Below are positions 14,816 to 23,459 of a DNA stretch of 33,177 nt, piece by piece; the stretch's first letter is position 1, and each line of letters opens with the position of its first letter. Origin of the DNA: Mycobacterium sp. KBS0706 (GTDB lineage Bacteria; Pseudomonadota; Alphaproteobacteria; DSM-16000; Inquilinaceae). The position numbers were made by a program, and so were the translations under genes. The notes under the pieces were generated by a model. The model saw only the letters and a list, made by a program, of their open reading frames with translations. It searched no databases and had not been told where the DNA came from. The stretch covers positions 1-33,177 of the forward strand of contig NZ_VCCH02000087.1 in the NCBI RefSeq assembly GCF_005938675.2, written 5' to 3'.

Positions 14816-16801
14816 ATGGCAGTTGTGAACGGCACCGCGGGCGACGACGAGCTGTATGGCGGCGACGACGCCGATACCGTGAGCGGCCTGGCCGGCGACG
14901 ATGCCTTGCAGGGCGGTGCTGGCGACGACGTTCTGAATGGCGGTGACGGGAACGATCTGCTCACCGGCGAACAGGGGAGCGACCGGCTCAATGGCGGTGC
15001 GGGGATCGATACGGCCGACTATCTGCGGCAGAACACGATCTCCACCGGCGTCGGCGTCAATCTGCTCACCGGCGCGGCGAGCGGCGCGGCCGGGGGCGAT
15101 ACCTTCGTCTCGATCGAAAACGTCAGAGGCTCGAACTTCAACGACACCCTGACCGGTAATGACGGCAGCAACACCCTCTCGGGCGCAGCGGGCGATGACA
15201 ATCTGCGCGGCAGCCTTGGCAATGATATTCTCAGCGGGGGCGCCGGTGCCGACGACCTGAATGGCGGCGATGGCATTGACGTGGCCAATTACGGCGACGG
15301 AACCGCCCGCGTCTCGATCAATTGGCTGAACGGCGAGTTCGGCGGCTTCGCCTCGGGCGACACGCTGACGGCCATCGAGAACATCTACGGCACCGATTTC
15401 GACGACTATATCTTCGCCAACAACAGCGCCAATGAGCTGAGGGGCGGTCTCGGCGACGATCAGCTTCGCGGCGCAGGCGGCGACGATATGCTCAACGGCG
15501 GCGTCGGCGCCGACGATCTGGTCGGCGGCACGGGTGCCGACAGCCTGTCGGGCGGCGACGGCAACGACACCCTCGAAGGCAGCGACGGGGCCGACGCGCT
15601 GAATGGCGGGGCTGGAAGCGATGCCGCCTCCTACAGCGGCTCCGATGCCGAGGTGACGGTCGACCTCGCGGCTGGCACCGGCAGCGGCGGCGACGCCGAG
15701 GGGGACACCTACACCTCGATCGAGAGCCTGACCGGCTCAGCCTTCGCCGACACCCTGTATGGCAGCGCCGGTGCGAACGCGCTGGCCGGCGGCGCCGGCG
15801 ATGACATGCTCTATGGCGACGCGGGCGCCGATGTGTTGAACGGCGGTGCCGGGATCGACGCGGCCGGTTACTTCCAGTCCGATGTCGCGGTGACGGTGGA
15901 CCTCACGGCCGGCACCGGCACCGGCGGCCATGCCGAAGGCGACACCCTCAGCAACATCGAGAACCTGGGCGGCAGCAGGTTCAACGACACCCTGTCCGGC
16001 AATGCCGGCGCCAATGCGATCAACGGCGGAGGCGGCGACGACACCGTCGCCGGAGCCGCCGGCAACGACACCCTCTATGGCGGCAACAGCACCGACCGGA
16101 TCGACGGCGGTGACGGCTGGGACACCCTGCTGGGCGAGGCCGGCGACGATCGGCTGGCAGGAGGCGCCGGCGGCGACATCCTGCGCGGCGGCGACGGCGC
16201 CGACCATCTGGCCGGCGGCGCCGGTTACGACATCGCCAGCTACTGGTACAGCACCGCCGGCGTGACGATCAACCTCGAGACCCAGGTCAACACCGGCGGC
16301 GAGGCCCAGGGCGACACGATCGACGACGACGTCGAGACCATCAACGGCAGCAATCACGACGACGCCATGACCGGCAACGCCCTGGCCAATGTGCTGGTCG
16401 GGTTCGATGGAGCGGATGTCCTCAGCGGCGCCGGCGGTGACGACGTGCTGCGGGGCGGCGACGGCGCCGACACGCTGAACGGCGGGGCCGGTGGGGATTA
16501 TTTCAGCTACACCGCCGTCTCCGACAGCACCGCCGCGGCCGCCGACACGATCCAGGACTTCGAAGCCTGGGATGCGATCTGGCTGCAGTCGATCGATGCC
16601 GACGGCAATGCCGCGAATGGCGACACGGCCTTCAGCTTCATCGGCACCGGCGCGTTCTCCGGCACGGCCGGGCAGCTGCGCTACGAGATCGCCGGCGACA
16701 CCACGACGGTCTCGGCCGATGTCGACGGCGACAGCGCCGCCGACATCGTCATTCATCTCACCGGCGCGATCACCCTGCAGGCCTCGGAGTTCATGCTCTG
16801 A
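14816..16801 (+). CDS. RTX calcium-binding repeat protein A (661 aa)
   Basis: The ATG at 14816 follows GGGAGG with a 5-nt gap. The protein is repeats from about residue 6 onward: nonamers such as AGDDALQGG and GNDLLTG build parallel beta-rolls that fold on binding Ca2+ outside the cell. About five ~90-residue supermodules are visible, each with a VTVDLxxGTGxGG strand, an IENL-type turn and a DTLxGNxxAN segment. The last ~100 residues form an M10 (serralysin-type) C-terminal domain, ending LTGAITLQASEFML, consistent with a type I secretion signal. No protease or other enzyme domain is present. Its last ~620 bp are almost identical to RTX gene B. The role (surface layer, adhesion, matrix) is inferred only. 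Confidence 0.93.
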   Translation: MAVVNGTAGDDELYGGDDADTVSGLAGDDALQGGAGDDVLNGGDGNDLLTGEQGSDRLNGGAGIDTADYLRQNTISTGVGVNLLTGAASGAAGGDTFVSIENVRGSNFNDTLTGNDGSNTLSGAAGDDNLRGSLGNDILSGGAGADDLNGGDGIDVANYGDGTARVSINWLNGEFGGFASGDTLTAIENIYGTDFDDYIFANNSANELRGGLGDDQLRGAGGDDMLNGGVGADDLVGGTGADSLSGGDGNDTLEGSDGADALNGGAGSDAASYSGSDAEVTVDLAAGTGSGGDAEGDTYTSIESLTGSAFADTLYGSAGANALAGGAGDDMLYGDAGADVLNGGAGIDAAGYFQSDVAVTVDLTAGTGTGGHAEGDTLSNIENLGGSRFNDTLSGNAGANAINGGGGDDTVAGAAGNDTLYGGNSTDRIDGGDGWDTLLGEAGDDRLAGGAGGDILRGGDGADHLAGGAGYDIASYWYSTAGVTINLETQVNTGGEAQGDTIDDDVETINGSNHDDAMTGNALANVLVGFDGADVLSGAGGDDVLRGGDGADTLNGGAGGDYFSYTAVSDSTAAAADTIQDFEAWDAIWLQSIDADGNAANGDTAFSFIGTGAFSGTAGQLRYEIAGDTTTVSADVDGDSAADIVIHLTGAITLQASEFML

Positions 16802-16807
16802 GGCCCT

Positions 16808-16848
16808 GACGGCCGGGGCACTGTCAGGCCGCCCCGGCCGTCCATTTT
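16808..16848 (+). terminator. Terminator-like hairpin after RTX gene A
   Basis: A perfect 12-bp stem (GACGGCCGGGGC at 16808-16819 with 16831-16842) and an 11-nt loop, followed by CATTTT. It lies 6 bp after the stop codon, in the 139-bp gap before the next RTX gene. Confidence 0.65.
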
Positions 16849-16940
16849 CGGCAGAGCACAAGATTTTGTCTTAACGCCCGACGCTCAAGTCCCCGCGATT
16901 GCTGTTGCGACCGGGACGAGCCAGATTCGAGGAGAGTGGT

Positions 16941-18716
16941 ATGGCTGTCATCAATGGAACCGAAGGTGGCGAGACCCTCAGCGGCACCGCGGACGCGGAT
17001 ACCATCAATGGCCTGGGCGGGGATGACGCGCTCTGGGGACAGGACGGCAACGACACGCTGAACGGAGGAGCCGGCAACGATGCCTTCGTCGGCGGCGCCG
17101 GCGCCGATGCCTTCTTCGGCGGCGACGGCGCCGATCATGTCAATTACGGCCTGTCGACCGTCGCCGTCGGGGTCAATCTCGGCACCGGGACGGCGGCCGG
17201 TGGCGAGGCCCAGGGCGATACGTTCAATGGCATCGAGAGCGTCGTCGGCAGCGAATTCGACGACAGCCTCACCGGCAACGACGGCGCCAACGTCCTCAAT
17301 GGCGGGGCCGGAAACGATACCCTGGTCGGGCAGGGCGGCAACGATACCCTCCAGGGCCTCGACGGCAACGATGCGCTCTGGGGCGGCGACGGTGACGATG
17401 TGCTGACCGGGGGCGCGGGCAGCGACGCCTTCGTCGGCGGTGCGGGTGCCGACAGCTTCATCGGCGGCGACGGCGTCAACGACCATACCAATTACGGCCT
17501 GTCGACCGTCGCGGTGATGATCAATCTCGCCACTGGAGAGGCGGTGGGCGGCGAGGCCACGGGCGACACCTTCGACAGCATCGAGAGCATCGTCGGCTCT
17601 GGTTTCAACGACACCCTCACCGGCGACGAGATCAACAACATCCTCAATGGCGGTGCCGGCAATGACACCCTGGATGGGGCAGTCGGCGGCGACACCCTGC
17701 AGGGTCTCGAGGGCAATGACGTCCTTTATGGCGGCGCCGGTGCCGATACCATCGACGGCGGCAACGGGACCGACGCGGCGGGATACTACCAGTCCGACGC
17801 CGCGGTGACGGTGGACCTCACGGCCGGCACCGGCACCGGCGGCGATGCCGCAGGCGACACCCTGACCGCCATCGAGAACCTGGGCGGCAGCAAGTTCAAC
17901 GACACCCTGTCCGGCGATGCCGGCGTCAACGCGATCAACGGCGGAGGCGGCGACGACACCGTCGCCGGAGCCGCCGGCAACGACGCCCTCTATGGCGGCA
18001 ACGGCACCGACCGGATCGACGGCGGCGACGGCTGGGACACCCTGCTGGGCGAGGCCGGCGACGATCAGTTGGCCGGCGGCGCCGGCGGCGACACCCTGCG
18101 CGGCGGCGACGGCGCCGACCATCTGGCCGGCGGCGCCGGTTACGACATCGCCAGCTACTGGTACAGCACCGCCGGCGTGACGATCAACCTCGAGACCCAG
18201 GTCAACACCGGCGGCGAGGCCCAGGGCGACACGATCGACGACGACGTCGAGACCATCAACGGCAGCAATCACGACGACGCCATGACCGGCAACGCCCTGG
18301 CCAATGTGCTGGTCGGGTTCGATGGAGCGGATGTCCTCAGCGGCGCCGGCGGTGACGACGTGCTGCGGGGCGGCGACGGCGCCGACACGCTGAACGGCGG
18401 GGCCGGTGGGGATTATTTCAGCTACACCGCCGTCTCCGACAGCACCGCCGCGGCCGCCGACACGATCCAGGACTTCGAAGCCTGGGATGCGATCTGGCTG
18501 CAGTCGATCGACGCCGACGGCAATGCCGCGAATGGCGACACGGCCTTCAGCTTCATCGGCACCGGCGCGTTCTCCGGCACGGCCGGGCAGCTGCGCTACG
18601 AGATCGCCGGCGACGCCACGACGGTCTCGGCCGATGTCGACGGCGACAGCGCCGCCGACATCGTCATCCATCTCACCGGCGCGATCACCCTGCAGGCCTC
18701 GGAGTTCATGCTCTGA
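16941..18716 (+). CDS. RTX calcium-binding repeat protein B (591 aa)
   Basis: ATG at 16941, six bases after GAGGAG (16929-16934). The N-terminus MAVINGTEGGETLSG resembles that of gene A, and the rest is RTX nonamers in about four supermodules followed by the same C-terminal M10-type domain and LTGAITLQASEFML end. A distinctive NYGLSTVAVxINL strand occurs twice (about 17140 and 17490), showing internal duplication. From about 17815 to the stop the DNA closely matches gene A, and from about 18116 only three base differences were seen. It has no enzyme domain. It probably arose by tandem duplication and was later homogenised with gene A. Expected to be secreted by a type I system encoded elsewhere. 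Confidence 0.93.
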   Translation: MAVINGTEGGETLSGTADADTINGLGGDDALWGQDGNDTLNGGAGNDAFVGGAGADAFFGGDGADHVNYGLSTVAVGVNLGTGTAAGGEAQGDTFNGIESVVGSEFDDSLTGNDGANVLNGGAGNDTLVGQGGNDTLQGLDGNDALWGGDGDDVLTGGAGSDAFVGGAGADSFIGGDGVNDHTNYGLSTVAVMINLATGEAVGGEATGDTFDSIESIVGSGFNDTLTGDEINNILNGGAGNDTLDGAVGGDTLQGLEGNDVLYGGAGADTIDGGNGTDAAGYYQSDAAVTVDLTAGTGTGGDAAGDTLTAIENLGGSKFNDTLSGDAGVNAINGGGGDDTVAGAAGNDALYGGNGTDRIDGGDGWDTLLGEAGDDQLAGGAGGDTLRGGDGADHLAGGAGYDIASYWYSTAGVTINLETQVNTGGEAQGDTIDDDVETINGSNHDDAMTGNALANVLVGFDGADVLSGAGGDDVLRGGDGADTLNGGAGGDYFSYTAVSDSTAAAADTIQDFEAWDAIWLQSIDADGNAANGDTAFSFIGTGAFSGTAGQLRYEIAGDATTVSADVDGDSAADIVIHLTGAITLQASEFML

Positions 18717-18761
18717 GGCAAAAGGTCGGGCGTCCGCCGCCGCAATGACCGGCGCCCCGAC

Positions 18762-18802
18762 TGGCGAGCGAGCGGCCCCCACTCCCCTCGCTCGCCATTT
18801 CT
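18762..18802 (+). terminator. Terminator-like hairpin after RTX gene B
   Basis: TGGCGAGCGAG (18762-18772) pairs perfectly with CTCGCTCGCCA (18787-18797) over 11 bp; TTTCTGT follows. It lies between RTX gene B and the convergent mepA-type gene and would stop rightward transcription. Confidence 0.65.
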
Positions 18803-18806
18803 GTCC

Positions 18807-19664
18807 CTACTGCCCCACCACCAGCGGCGGCGCGTTCAGCACCGCGGTGCAGGCGGCCGGCAGCGGCGGCGGGACATAGGGCTTGCCGCCCTTCTTCGGC
18901 ACCGGTTGCCGCATCGGGAACCAGGACATCAGGTCGGACCCGCAGCCGTCGCCGGGCGGCGCCGGGTCCTGCTCGCGGCACAGCGGGCTGCCGGACGGGC
19001 AGCCGATGCGGATGTGCAGATGCTCGTTGTGGCCGGTCCAGGGCCGCACATTGTGCAGCCACGACCGGTCGTCCCAATTCATCGCGCACAGCTCGCGCTT
19101 GATCGCCGGATGGATGAAGATGCGCTCGACCCGCGGCTCGGTCGCCGCCAGGCGGATCAGCTGCGCCTGCTGCGGCGACAGCGCGCCGCGCGGGATATAG
19201 TCGGTCCAGGCCCCGGTGATGAATTCCGGCTTCAGCGTCTCGCGCTGGTCGCGCGCCAGCAGCGGCAGGTCGAGCCTGAGCCAGATATCGGCGTCCAGCC
19301 CGTTCTCATGCGCCGCATGGTCGGTGATCGGCCCACCGCGCGGCTGGCCCATATCGGCGATCAGCAGCGGCGGCAGCCCGGCGGCCGCGGCCCGGCGGCC
19401 GAGATCCGCCAGCGTCGCCACCAGGGTCGGATGGCCCCAGTTGCGGTTGCGGCTGAGCCGGATGATCTGGTAGCCGGGGCCTTCCGGCGGCAGCTGCACT
19501 GCCCCGGCGATGCAGCCGTTGGAATAGCTGCCGATGACCTGCGGCGGGCCCTGGGTGCCCAGCCGCACCTGGCTCCAGGCGGGATCCTCCTCCACACCCC
19601 CGGCCGGCGCCGCCGCCAGCAGCCAGGCGGCGGCCAGCGCCGCCCCGATCCGTGTCCCGATCAC
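18807..19664 (-). CDS. mepA: Penicillin-insensitive murein endopeptidase (MepA family, peptidase M74)
   Basis: A 285-residue protein. I place the start at a GTG (19662-19664) because GGAGGG stands six bases upstream and a signal peptide follows at once (TRIGAALAAAWLLAAAPAGG); the frame is open further upstream but only through a repeat element. MepA cuts the D-Ala-meso-DAP cross-links of peptidoglycan in the periplasm. The zinc site is visible as TDHAAHENGLDAD (His116, His119 and Asp residues near 124-126) and HNEHLHIRIGCP. Several Cys pairs in the C-terminal part fit the disulfide-bonded family. The proline-rich tail ends at 18807. It converges on RTX gene B. Confidence 0.92.
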   Translation of the reverse strand: MIGTRIGAALAAAWLLAAAPAGGVEEDPAWSQVRLGTQGPPQVIGSYSNGCIAGAVQLPPEGPGYQIIRLSRNRNWGHPTLVATLADLGRRAAAAGLPPLLIADMGQPRGGPITDHAAHENGLDADIWLRLDLPLLARDQRETLKPEFITGAWTDYIPRGALSPQQAQLIRLAATEPRVERIFIHPAIKRELCAMNWDDRSWLHNVRPWTGHNEHLHIRIGCPSGSPLCREQDPAPPGDGCGSDLMSWFPMRQPVPKKGGKPYVPPPLPAACTAVLNAPPLVVGQ

Positions 19665-19763
19665 GCCGATCCCTCCATGCCCCGACTCGCCCGCCAGGAT
19701 GCCCCCGCCAGCGGAAGAGATGAAGCCCCGGCGCGTCGCCATTCCGGAAAGCCCATCCCACCC

Positions 19764-19861
19764 CGTCATTGCGAGGAGGCGAAGCCGACGAAGCAATCCA
19801 GGGGCCGGTTCGCCCCGCCCTGGATGGCTTTCCCCGGCTCAAGGCCGGGGTCGCAATGACG
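19764..19861. repeat. 98-bp inverted-repeat element (CGTCATTGCGA type)
   Basis: The ends CGTCATTGCGA (19764-19774) and TCGCAATGACG (19851-19861) are perfect inverted copies. The inside carries GAAGC...GAAGCAATCCAGG and GGCTTTCCCCGGCTCAAGGCCGGGG, giving further hairpins. This type of dispersed palindrome is widespread between genes in alphaproteobacteria. It sits upstream of the mepA-type gene and upstream of pmbA, between divergent genes, so it is not placed as a terminator. Confidence 0.75.
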
Positions 19862-19940
19862 GCTTACGGTTGCATCGAACCCTTCTTGGCTGCGGCCACC
19901 TGCCCCTTGCACCTTGCGGCGGCGGGGGCGGCGTCGCTAC

Positions 19941-21320
19941 ATGATCATGGCCCTGGAACCGACGGACCGGACGATGCCCGATTCCCATGACGCGACCCTC
20001 GACCTGCTGTCCGGCCTGATCGCCAAGGCCCGGCGGGCCGGCGCCGATGCCGCCGACGCCGTGCTGTTCGACACCACCTCGCTCTCGATCAGCCACCGGC
20101 TCGGCCAGATCGAGCATGTCGAGCGCTCCGAGAGCGGCGATCTCGGCCTGCGTGTCTTCATCGGCAAGCGCATGGCGATCGTCTCCTCCTCCGACCGCCG
20201 CCAGGCGGCGCTGGACGAGATCGTCGACCGCGCCGTCGCCATGGCCCGGGTGGTGCCGGAGGATCCCTATTGCGGCATCGCCGACCCGTCCGAGCTGGCG
20301 ATCGATCTGCCGGAGCTCGACCTGGTCGACCCAGCCGAGCCGTCGACCGAGACCCTGTCAGACCGCGCCCGGGCTGCCGAGGCGGCGGCGCTGGCCGTGG
20401 CCGGGGTGACCAATTCCGAAGGCGCCAGCGCCGGCTTCGGCCGCAGCATGGCGGCGATGGTGGCCAGCAACGGCTTTTCCCGCGTCACCGGCTCGACCGG
20501 CAGCAGCATCTCGGTCTCCGCCATCGCCGGCCAGGGCACCGGGATGGAGACCGACTACGACCACACCAGCGCCGTCCATGCCGGGGATCTGGACACGCCC
20601 GAGGCGGTCGGCCGCAGCGCCGGCGAGCGCGCCGTGGCCCGGCTGGGCGCGCGCAAGGCGTCGACCGCGCGGGTGCCGGTGGTGTTCGACCCGCGGGCGT
20701 CGCGCAGCCTGCTGGGCCATCTGCTCGGCGCCATCAACGGTGCCGCCATCGCCCGCGGCACCAGCTTCCTGAAGGAGAAGATGGGTGAAGCGGTGTTCGC
20801 CCCGGGCATCGCGGTGATCGACGATCCGCATATCCGCCGCGGCCTGCGCTCGCGCCCCTGCGACGCCGAAGGCGTGGCCAGCACCCGCCGCGCCCTGATC
20901 CAGGACGGCCGCCTGACCACCTGGCTGCTCGACCTGCGCTCGGCCCGGCAGCTCGGCCTGGCCCCTACCGGCCATGCCGTGCGCGGCACCAGCGGTCCGC
21001 CCGGCGCTTCGCCCGCCAACCTGTACCTGGCCCCGGGTGCCGTCACCCCGGCGGAGCTGATGGCCGACATCCAGGACGGCCTCTACGTCACCGGGCTGAT
21101 GGGGTCGTCGGTCAACGGCGTCACCGGCGACTACAGCCGCGGCGCCCACGGCTTCTGGATCGAGCGCGGCCGCCTCGCCTATCCGGTCAATGAGGTCACC
21201 ATCGCCGGCAACCTGAAGGACATGTACAGGGCGCTGGTGCCGGCCGACGACCTGGCGCTGCGCTACGGCATGGACGCGCCGACGGTGCGGATCGACGGCA
21301 TGACGGTGGCCGGGCGGTAA
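19941..21320 (+). CDS. pmbA: TldD/PmbA family metallopeptidase (PmbA-like)
   Basis: A 459-residue cytoplasmic protein. PmbA (TldE) pairs with TldD to form a metalloprotease that trims peptides such as the microcin B17 precursor and degrades antitoxins; TldD carries the zinc motif and is not in this window. Recognisable blocks are HVERSESGDLGLRVFIGKR, FDPRASRSLLGHLLGAINGAAIARGTSFL and GVTGDYSRGAHGFWIERGRLAYPVNEVTIAGNL, the last being very conserved in PmbA. The start is one of three nearby ATGs (19941, 19947, 19974); none has a strong ribosome site. It is transcribed alone, with RTX gene C 181 bp downstream. Confidence 0.93.
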   Translation: MIMALEPTDRTMPDSHDATLDLLSGLIAKARRAGADAADAVLFDTTSLSISHRLGQIEHVERSESGDLGLRVFIGKRMAIVSSSDRRQAALDEIVDRAVAMARVVPEDPYCGIADPSELAIDLPELDLVDPAEPSTETLSDRARAAEAAALAVAGVTNSEGASAGFGRSMAAMVASNGFSRVTGSTGSSISVSAIAGQGTGMETDYDHTSAVHAGDLDTPEAVGRSAGERAVARLGARKASTARVPVVFDPRASRSLLGHLLGAINGAAIARGTSFLKEKMGEAVFAPGIAVIDDPHIRRGLRSRPCDAEGVASTRRALIQDGRLTTWLLDLRSARQLGLAPTGHAVRGTSGPPGASPANLYLAPGAVTPAELMADIQDGLYVTGLMGSSVNGVTGDYSRGAHGFWIERGRLAYPVNEVTIAGNLKDMYRALVPADDLALRYGMDAPTVRIDGMTVAGR

Positions 21321-21365
21321 AGGCGCTCCGGCGCCGGCTCGCAGGAATTCCTTCCCCTCGCCTCG

Positions 21366-21412
21366 TCACGGCCGCATATTATAATATTCCATAGCAATTT
21401 ATCTATATCGAC
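21366..21412. promoter_or_regulatory. AT-rich palindromic patch upstream of RTX gene C
   Basis: A short AT-rich island within the 181-bp gap, containing the perfect palindrome ATATTATAATAT (21376-21387), which includes a TATAAT -10 box, and then AGCAATTTATCTATAT. It is likely promoter DNA for the RTX gene and recalls the larger AT island at 14490-14690. Confidence 0.5.
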
Positions 21413-21501
21413 CGGATCGCTCTCCGTGCCGATATCGGTTTACGCCGAAAGACAGCCATCCAGGCCGCACCCGGATCGGGACCGACAGGGAAAGGATTTC
21501 A

Positions 21502-23001
21502 GTGGCGGTGTTCTCCGTTCTCAACGGCATCGGCTTCGACAGCAACAACGATGCCATCGGCGACGGCGTCCAGTTCGGCTTCATCTTCTCCACGATCGCG
21601 GCCTCGGGCGTCATCGGCCTGCCGATCATCACGCCGACGTTCGGCAGCATCCTCTTCAACGACGTTGGCAACCTGACCCTGACTGGCTCCGGCATGAGCT
21701 ATATTCCGCCGGTCACCGTCACCGGCACCGTGACCGACCTGTCGTACATCCAGCAGTTCATCCCGGTCTTCTCCATCACCGGATTCAGCATACCGCTGGC
21801 CACCATCGCCACCACCCTGCTCGGCGGCGGCGGCGAGCCAGCGGTGCTTGCGACGATCTTCTCGGGCAACGACACCATCGGCGGCTCGAACATGTCTGAC
21901 GTGCTGCTGGGCTTCGACGGCACTGACACGCTACGGGGCGGCGGCGGCGCCGACGACCTGGACGGCGGCAACGGCTCGGACTTCGCCAACTACCAGGGCT
22001 CGGGCGCCGAGGTCTTCGTCGACATCCAGAGCAACCTGGTCTTCAGCGGCGACGCCACCGGCGACACGCTGATCAGCATCGAGAACCTCTACGGCTCCGC
22101 CTTCAGCGACACCCTGTCCGGCGACGCCGGCCGCAACATCATCGGCGGCGAGGGCGGTCACGACCTGATCGACGGCCGAGGCGGCGACGATGCGCTATCG
22201 GGCGAGGCCGGCGACGACATCCTCAACGGCCGGGACGGCAATGACCGGCTGGTTGGTGGCGATGGAATCGACAACTTGTCCGGCGCAGCCGGCAACGACT
22301 CGGTCGATGGCGGCGCCGGCAACGACATCAGCTTCGGCGAGGCCGGCAACGACAGCTTCTATGGCGGCACCGGCGACGACCAGCTCGATGGCGGCGACGA
22401 CAACGACATCATCGAGGGCGGGGCCGGAGCCGACACTCTCACCGGCGGCAACGGCATCGACACGGTCAGCTATGCCGGCTCGGCCGCCGGGGTGTCGGTG
22501 AACCTGGCCACCGGTGCCGTTTCCGGCGGCGACGCGGCCGGCGACGTTCTGTCCGGCTTCGAGCAGGTGCTGGGCTCGGGCTTCGCCGACACGCTGACCG
22601 GCAGCGCCACTGCCAACACCCTGTGGGGCTTGGCCGGCAACGATGTCCTCACCGGCAGCGGCGGCGCCGACGTGCTGAAGGGTGGCGCCGGCGCCGACAC
22701 CTTCCGCTACCTCACGGTCGGCGACAGCACCGTCGCGGCTGCGGGCCGGGACACGATCACCGACTTCACCACCGGCGACAAGATCGACCTGTCGGCGATC
22801 GACGCCAACGGCGCCAGCCCCGGCGACGCCGCCTTCAGCTTCGGCACCGGCGCCTTCACCGCCGCCGGCCAGGTCCGGGTCCTGGCCTTCGCCGGCGGCC
22901 GCTACGGCGTCTATCTCGAGACCACCGGCGACAACGTGGAGGACGCGGTCATCACCGTCTATTCCGACCACGCCCTGACCGCGGCGGATTTCGTGCTGTA
23001 G
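21502..23001 (+). CDS. RTX calcium-binding repeat protein C with a distinct N-terminal domain (499 aa)
   Basis: GTG start at 21502, preceded by AAGGA (21492-21496). Residues 1-~115 are not RTX. They are rich in Ile, Val, Thr, Gly and Phe (GVQFGFIFSTIAASGVIGLP and VTVTGTVTDLSYIQQFIP), look like beta-strands, and belong to no family I recognise. Residues ~120-400 are RTX nonamers in about two supermodules (ISIENLYGS and LSGFEQVLGS turns). An M10-type C-terminal domain follows, ending HALTAADFVL, the same style of type I secretion signal as genes A and B but diverged. It sits between pmbA and the envelope operon. Confidence 0.92.
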   Translation: MAVFSVLNGIGFDSNNDAIGDGVQFGFIFSTIAASGVIGLPIITPTFGSILFNDVGNLTLTGSGMSYIPPVTVTGTVTDLSYIQQFIPVFSITGFSIPLATIATTLLGGGGEPAVLATIFSGNDTIGGSNMSDVLLGFDGTDTLRGGGGADDLDGGNGSDFANYQGSGAEVFVDIQSNLVFSGDATGDTLISIENLYGSAFSDTLSGDAGRNIIGGEGGHDLIDGRGGDDALSGEAGDDILNGRDGNDRLVGGDGIDNLSGAAGNDSVDGGAGNDISFGEAGNDSFYGGTGDDQLDGGDDNDIIEGGAGADTLTGGNGIDTVSYAGSAAGVSVNLATGAVSGGDAAGDVLSGFEQVLGSGFADTLTGSATANTLWGLAGNDVLTGSGGADVLKGGAGADTFRYLTVGDSTVAAAGRDTITDFTTGDKIDLSAIDANGASPGDAAFSFGTGAFTAAGQVRVLAFAGGRYGVYLETTGDNVEDAVITVYSDHALTAADFVL

Positions 23002-23017
23002 GGGCACGGCCGATCGT

Positions 23018-23043
23018 GCCGCCGGAAATTTCGTTCCGGCGGC
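23018..23043 (+). terminator. Terminator-like hairpin after RTX gene C
   Basis: A perfect 10-bp stem (GCCGCCGGAA with TTCCGGCGGC) and a 6-nt loop, 16 bp after the stop codon. The following sequence (GCGATTGTTTG) has only a weak T-run. Confidence 0.6.
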
Positions 23044-23170
23044 GCGATTGTTTGCTGCGTTCTTTGCCGAGACGCGCAAACGCTCTCGAACTGCGGCGGA
23101 TTCTCCCCGATCTTGAGCCGTTATCGATTTACGGATCCGACCATCGCCGCGTAGCCGATCGCGCGTTGTC

Positions 23171-23248
23171 GGCGGCCAACTTCATGCCCCAGGGCATGGC
23201 CGCCGCGCCCGCCCTTCCTCGTCCGCAACCGGGGAAGGGCGGGTTTCT
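23171..23248 (+). ncRNA. Candidate structured RNA / double hairpin ending in a terminator
   Basis: Two hairpins stand side by side. The first pairs GGCGGCC (23171) with GGCCGCC (to 23205) and contains an inner perfect ATGCCC-CA-GGGCAT stem (23184-23197). The second pairs CCCGCCCTTCC (23208-23218) with GGAAGGGCGGG (23233-23243), 11 bp, and is followed by TTTCTCT. RTX gene C already has a hairpin at 23018-23043, so a second terminator 170 bp later suggests a separate short transcript. No promoter or known RNA family was recognised. It could also be a back-up terminator. Confidence 0.3.
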
Positions 23249-23249
23249 C

Positions 23250-23459
23250 TGCCGGGACGCGATCCGCCCGCTTCAGAAAAAAGTCACACTCCGCGCCAAC
23301 AGCGCCCGAACAACCGGCACCAGATCGGCGCACGGCAAGCACTCGTGACCGTTTTATTAATTTTTGCACCTGCGAGATCGAAGACGATATCAAGATGTTG
23401 TTTGCTGACGGCGGCTCGGTTATACGGACGGTATAGGATTGCCGAAGGACCGATGCCCC
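23250..23459. other. Intergenic region upstream of the metallophosphoesterase gene
   Basis: The right part of a 458-bp gap (23002-23459). It includes an AT-rich stretch at 23345-23370 and 23390-23440 that probably holds the promoter. I looked for a PhoB box (paired CTGTCAT-like 7-mers) because of the proposed phosphate-stress role of the downstream genes and saw no convincing match. Confidence 0.4.

Noticed and set aside
16858..16869. ACAA-GATT-TTGT inverted repeat before RTX gene B
   Set aside because: Arms of only 4 bp; expected by chance.
14816..18716. CRISPR-like or tandem DNA repeats
   Set aside because: The short periodic repeats are coding RTX nonamers with codon-level variation, not identical repeats with unique spacers.
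16824..18782. A 652-codon open frame antisense to RTX gene B, with a similar one antisense to gene A
   Set aside because: The Val/Ala/Gly repeats are the exact antisense of RTX nonamers; there is no start context or known family.
23250..23459. A PhoB box upstream of the metallophosphoesterase gene
   Set aside because: No paired CTGTCAT-like 7-mers with 11-bp period were found by eye; only scattered weak matches.
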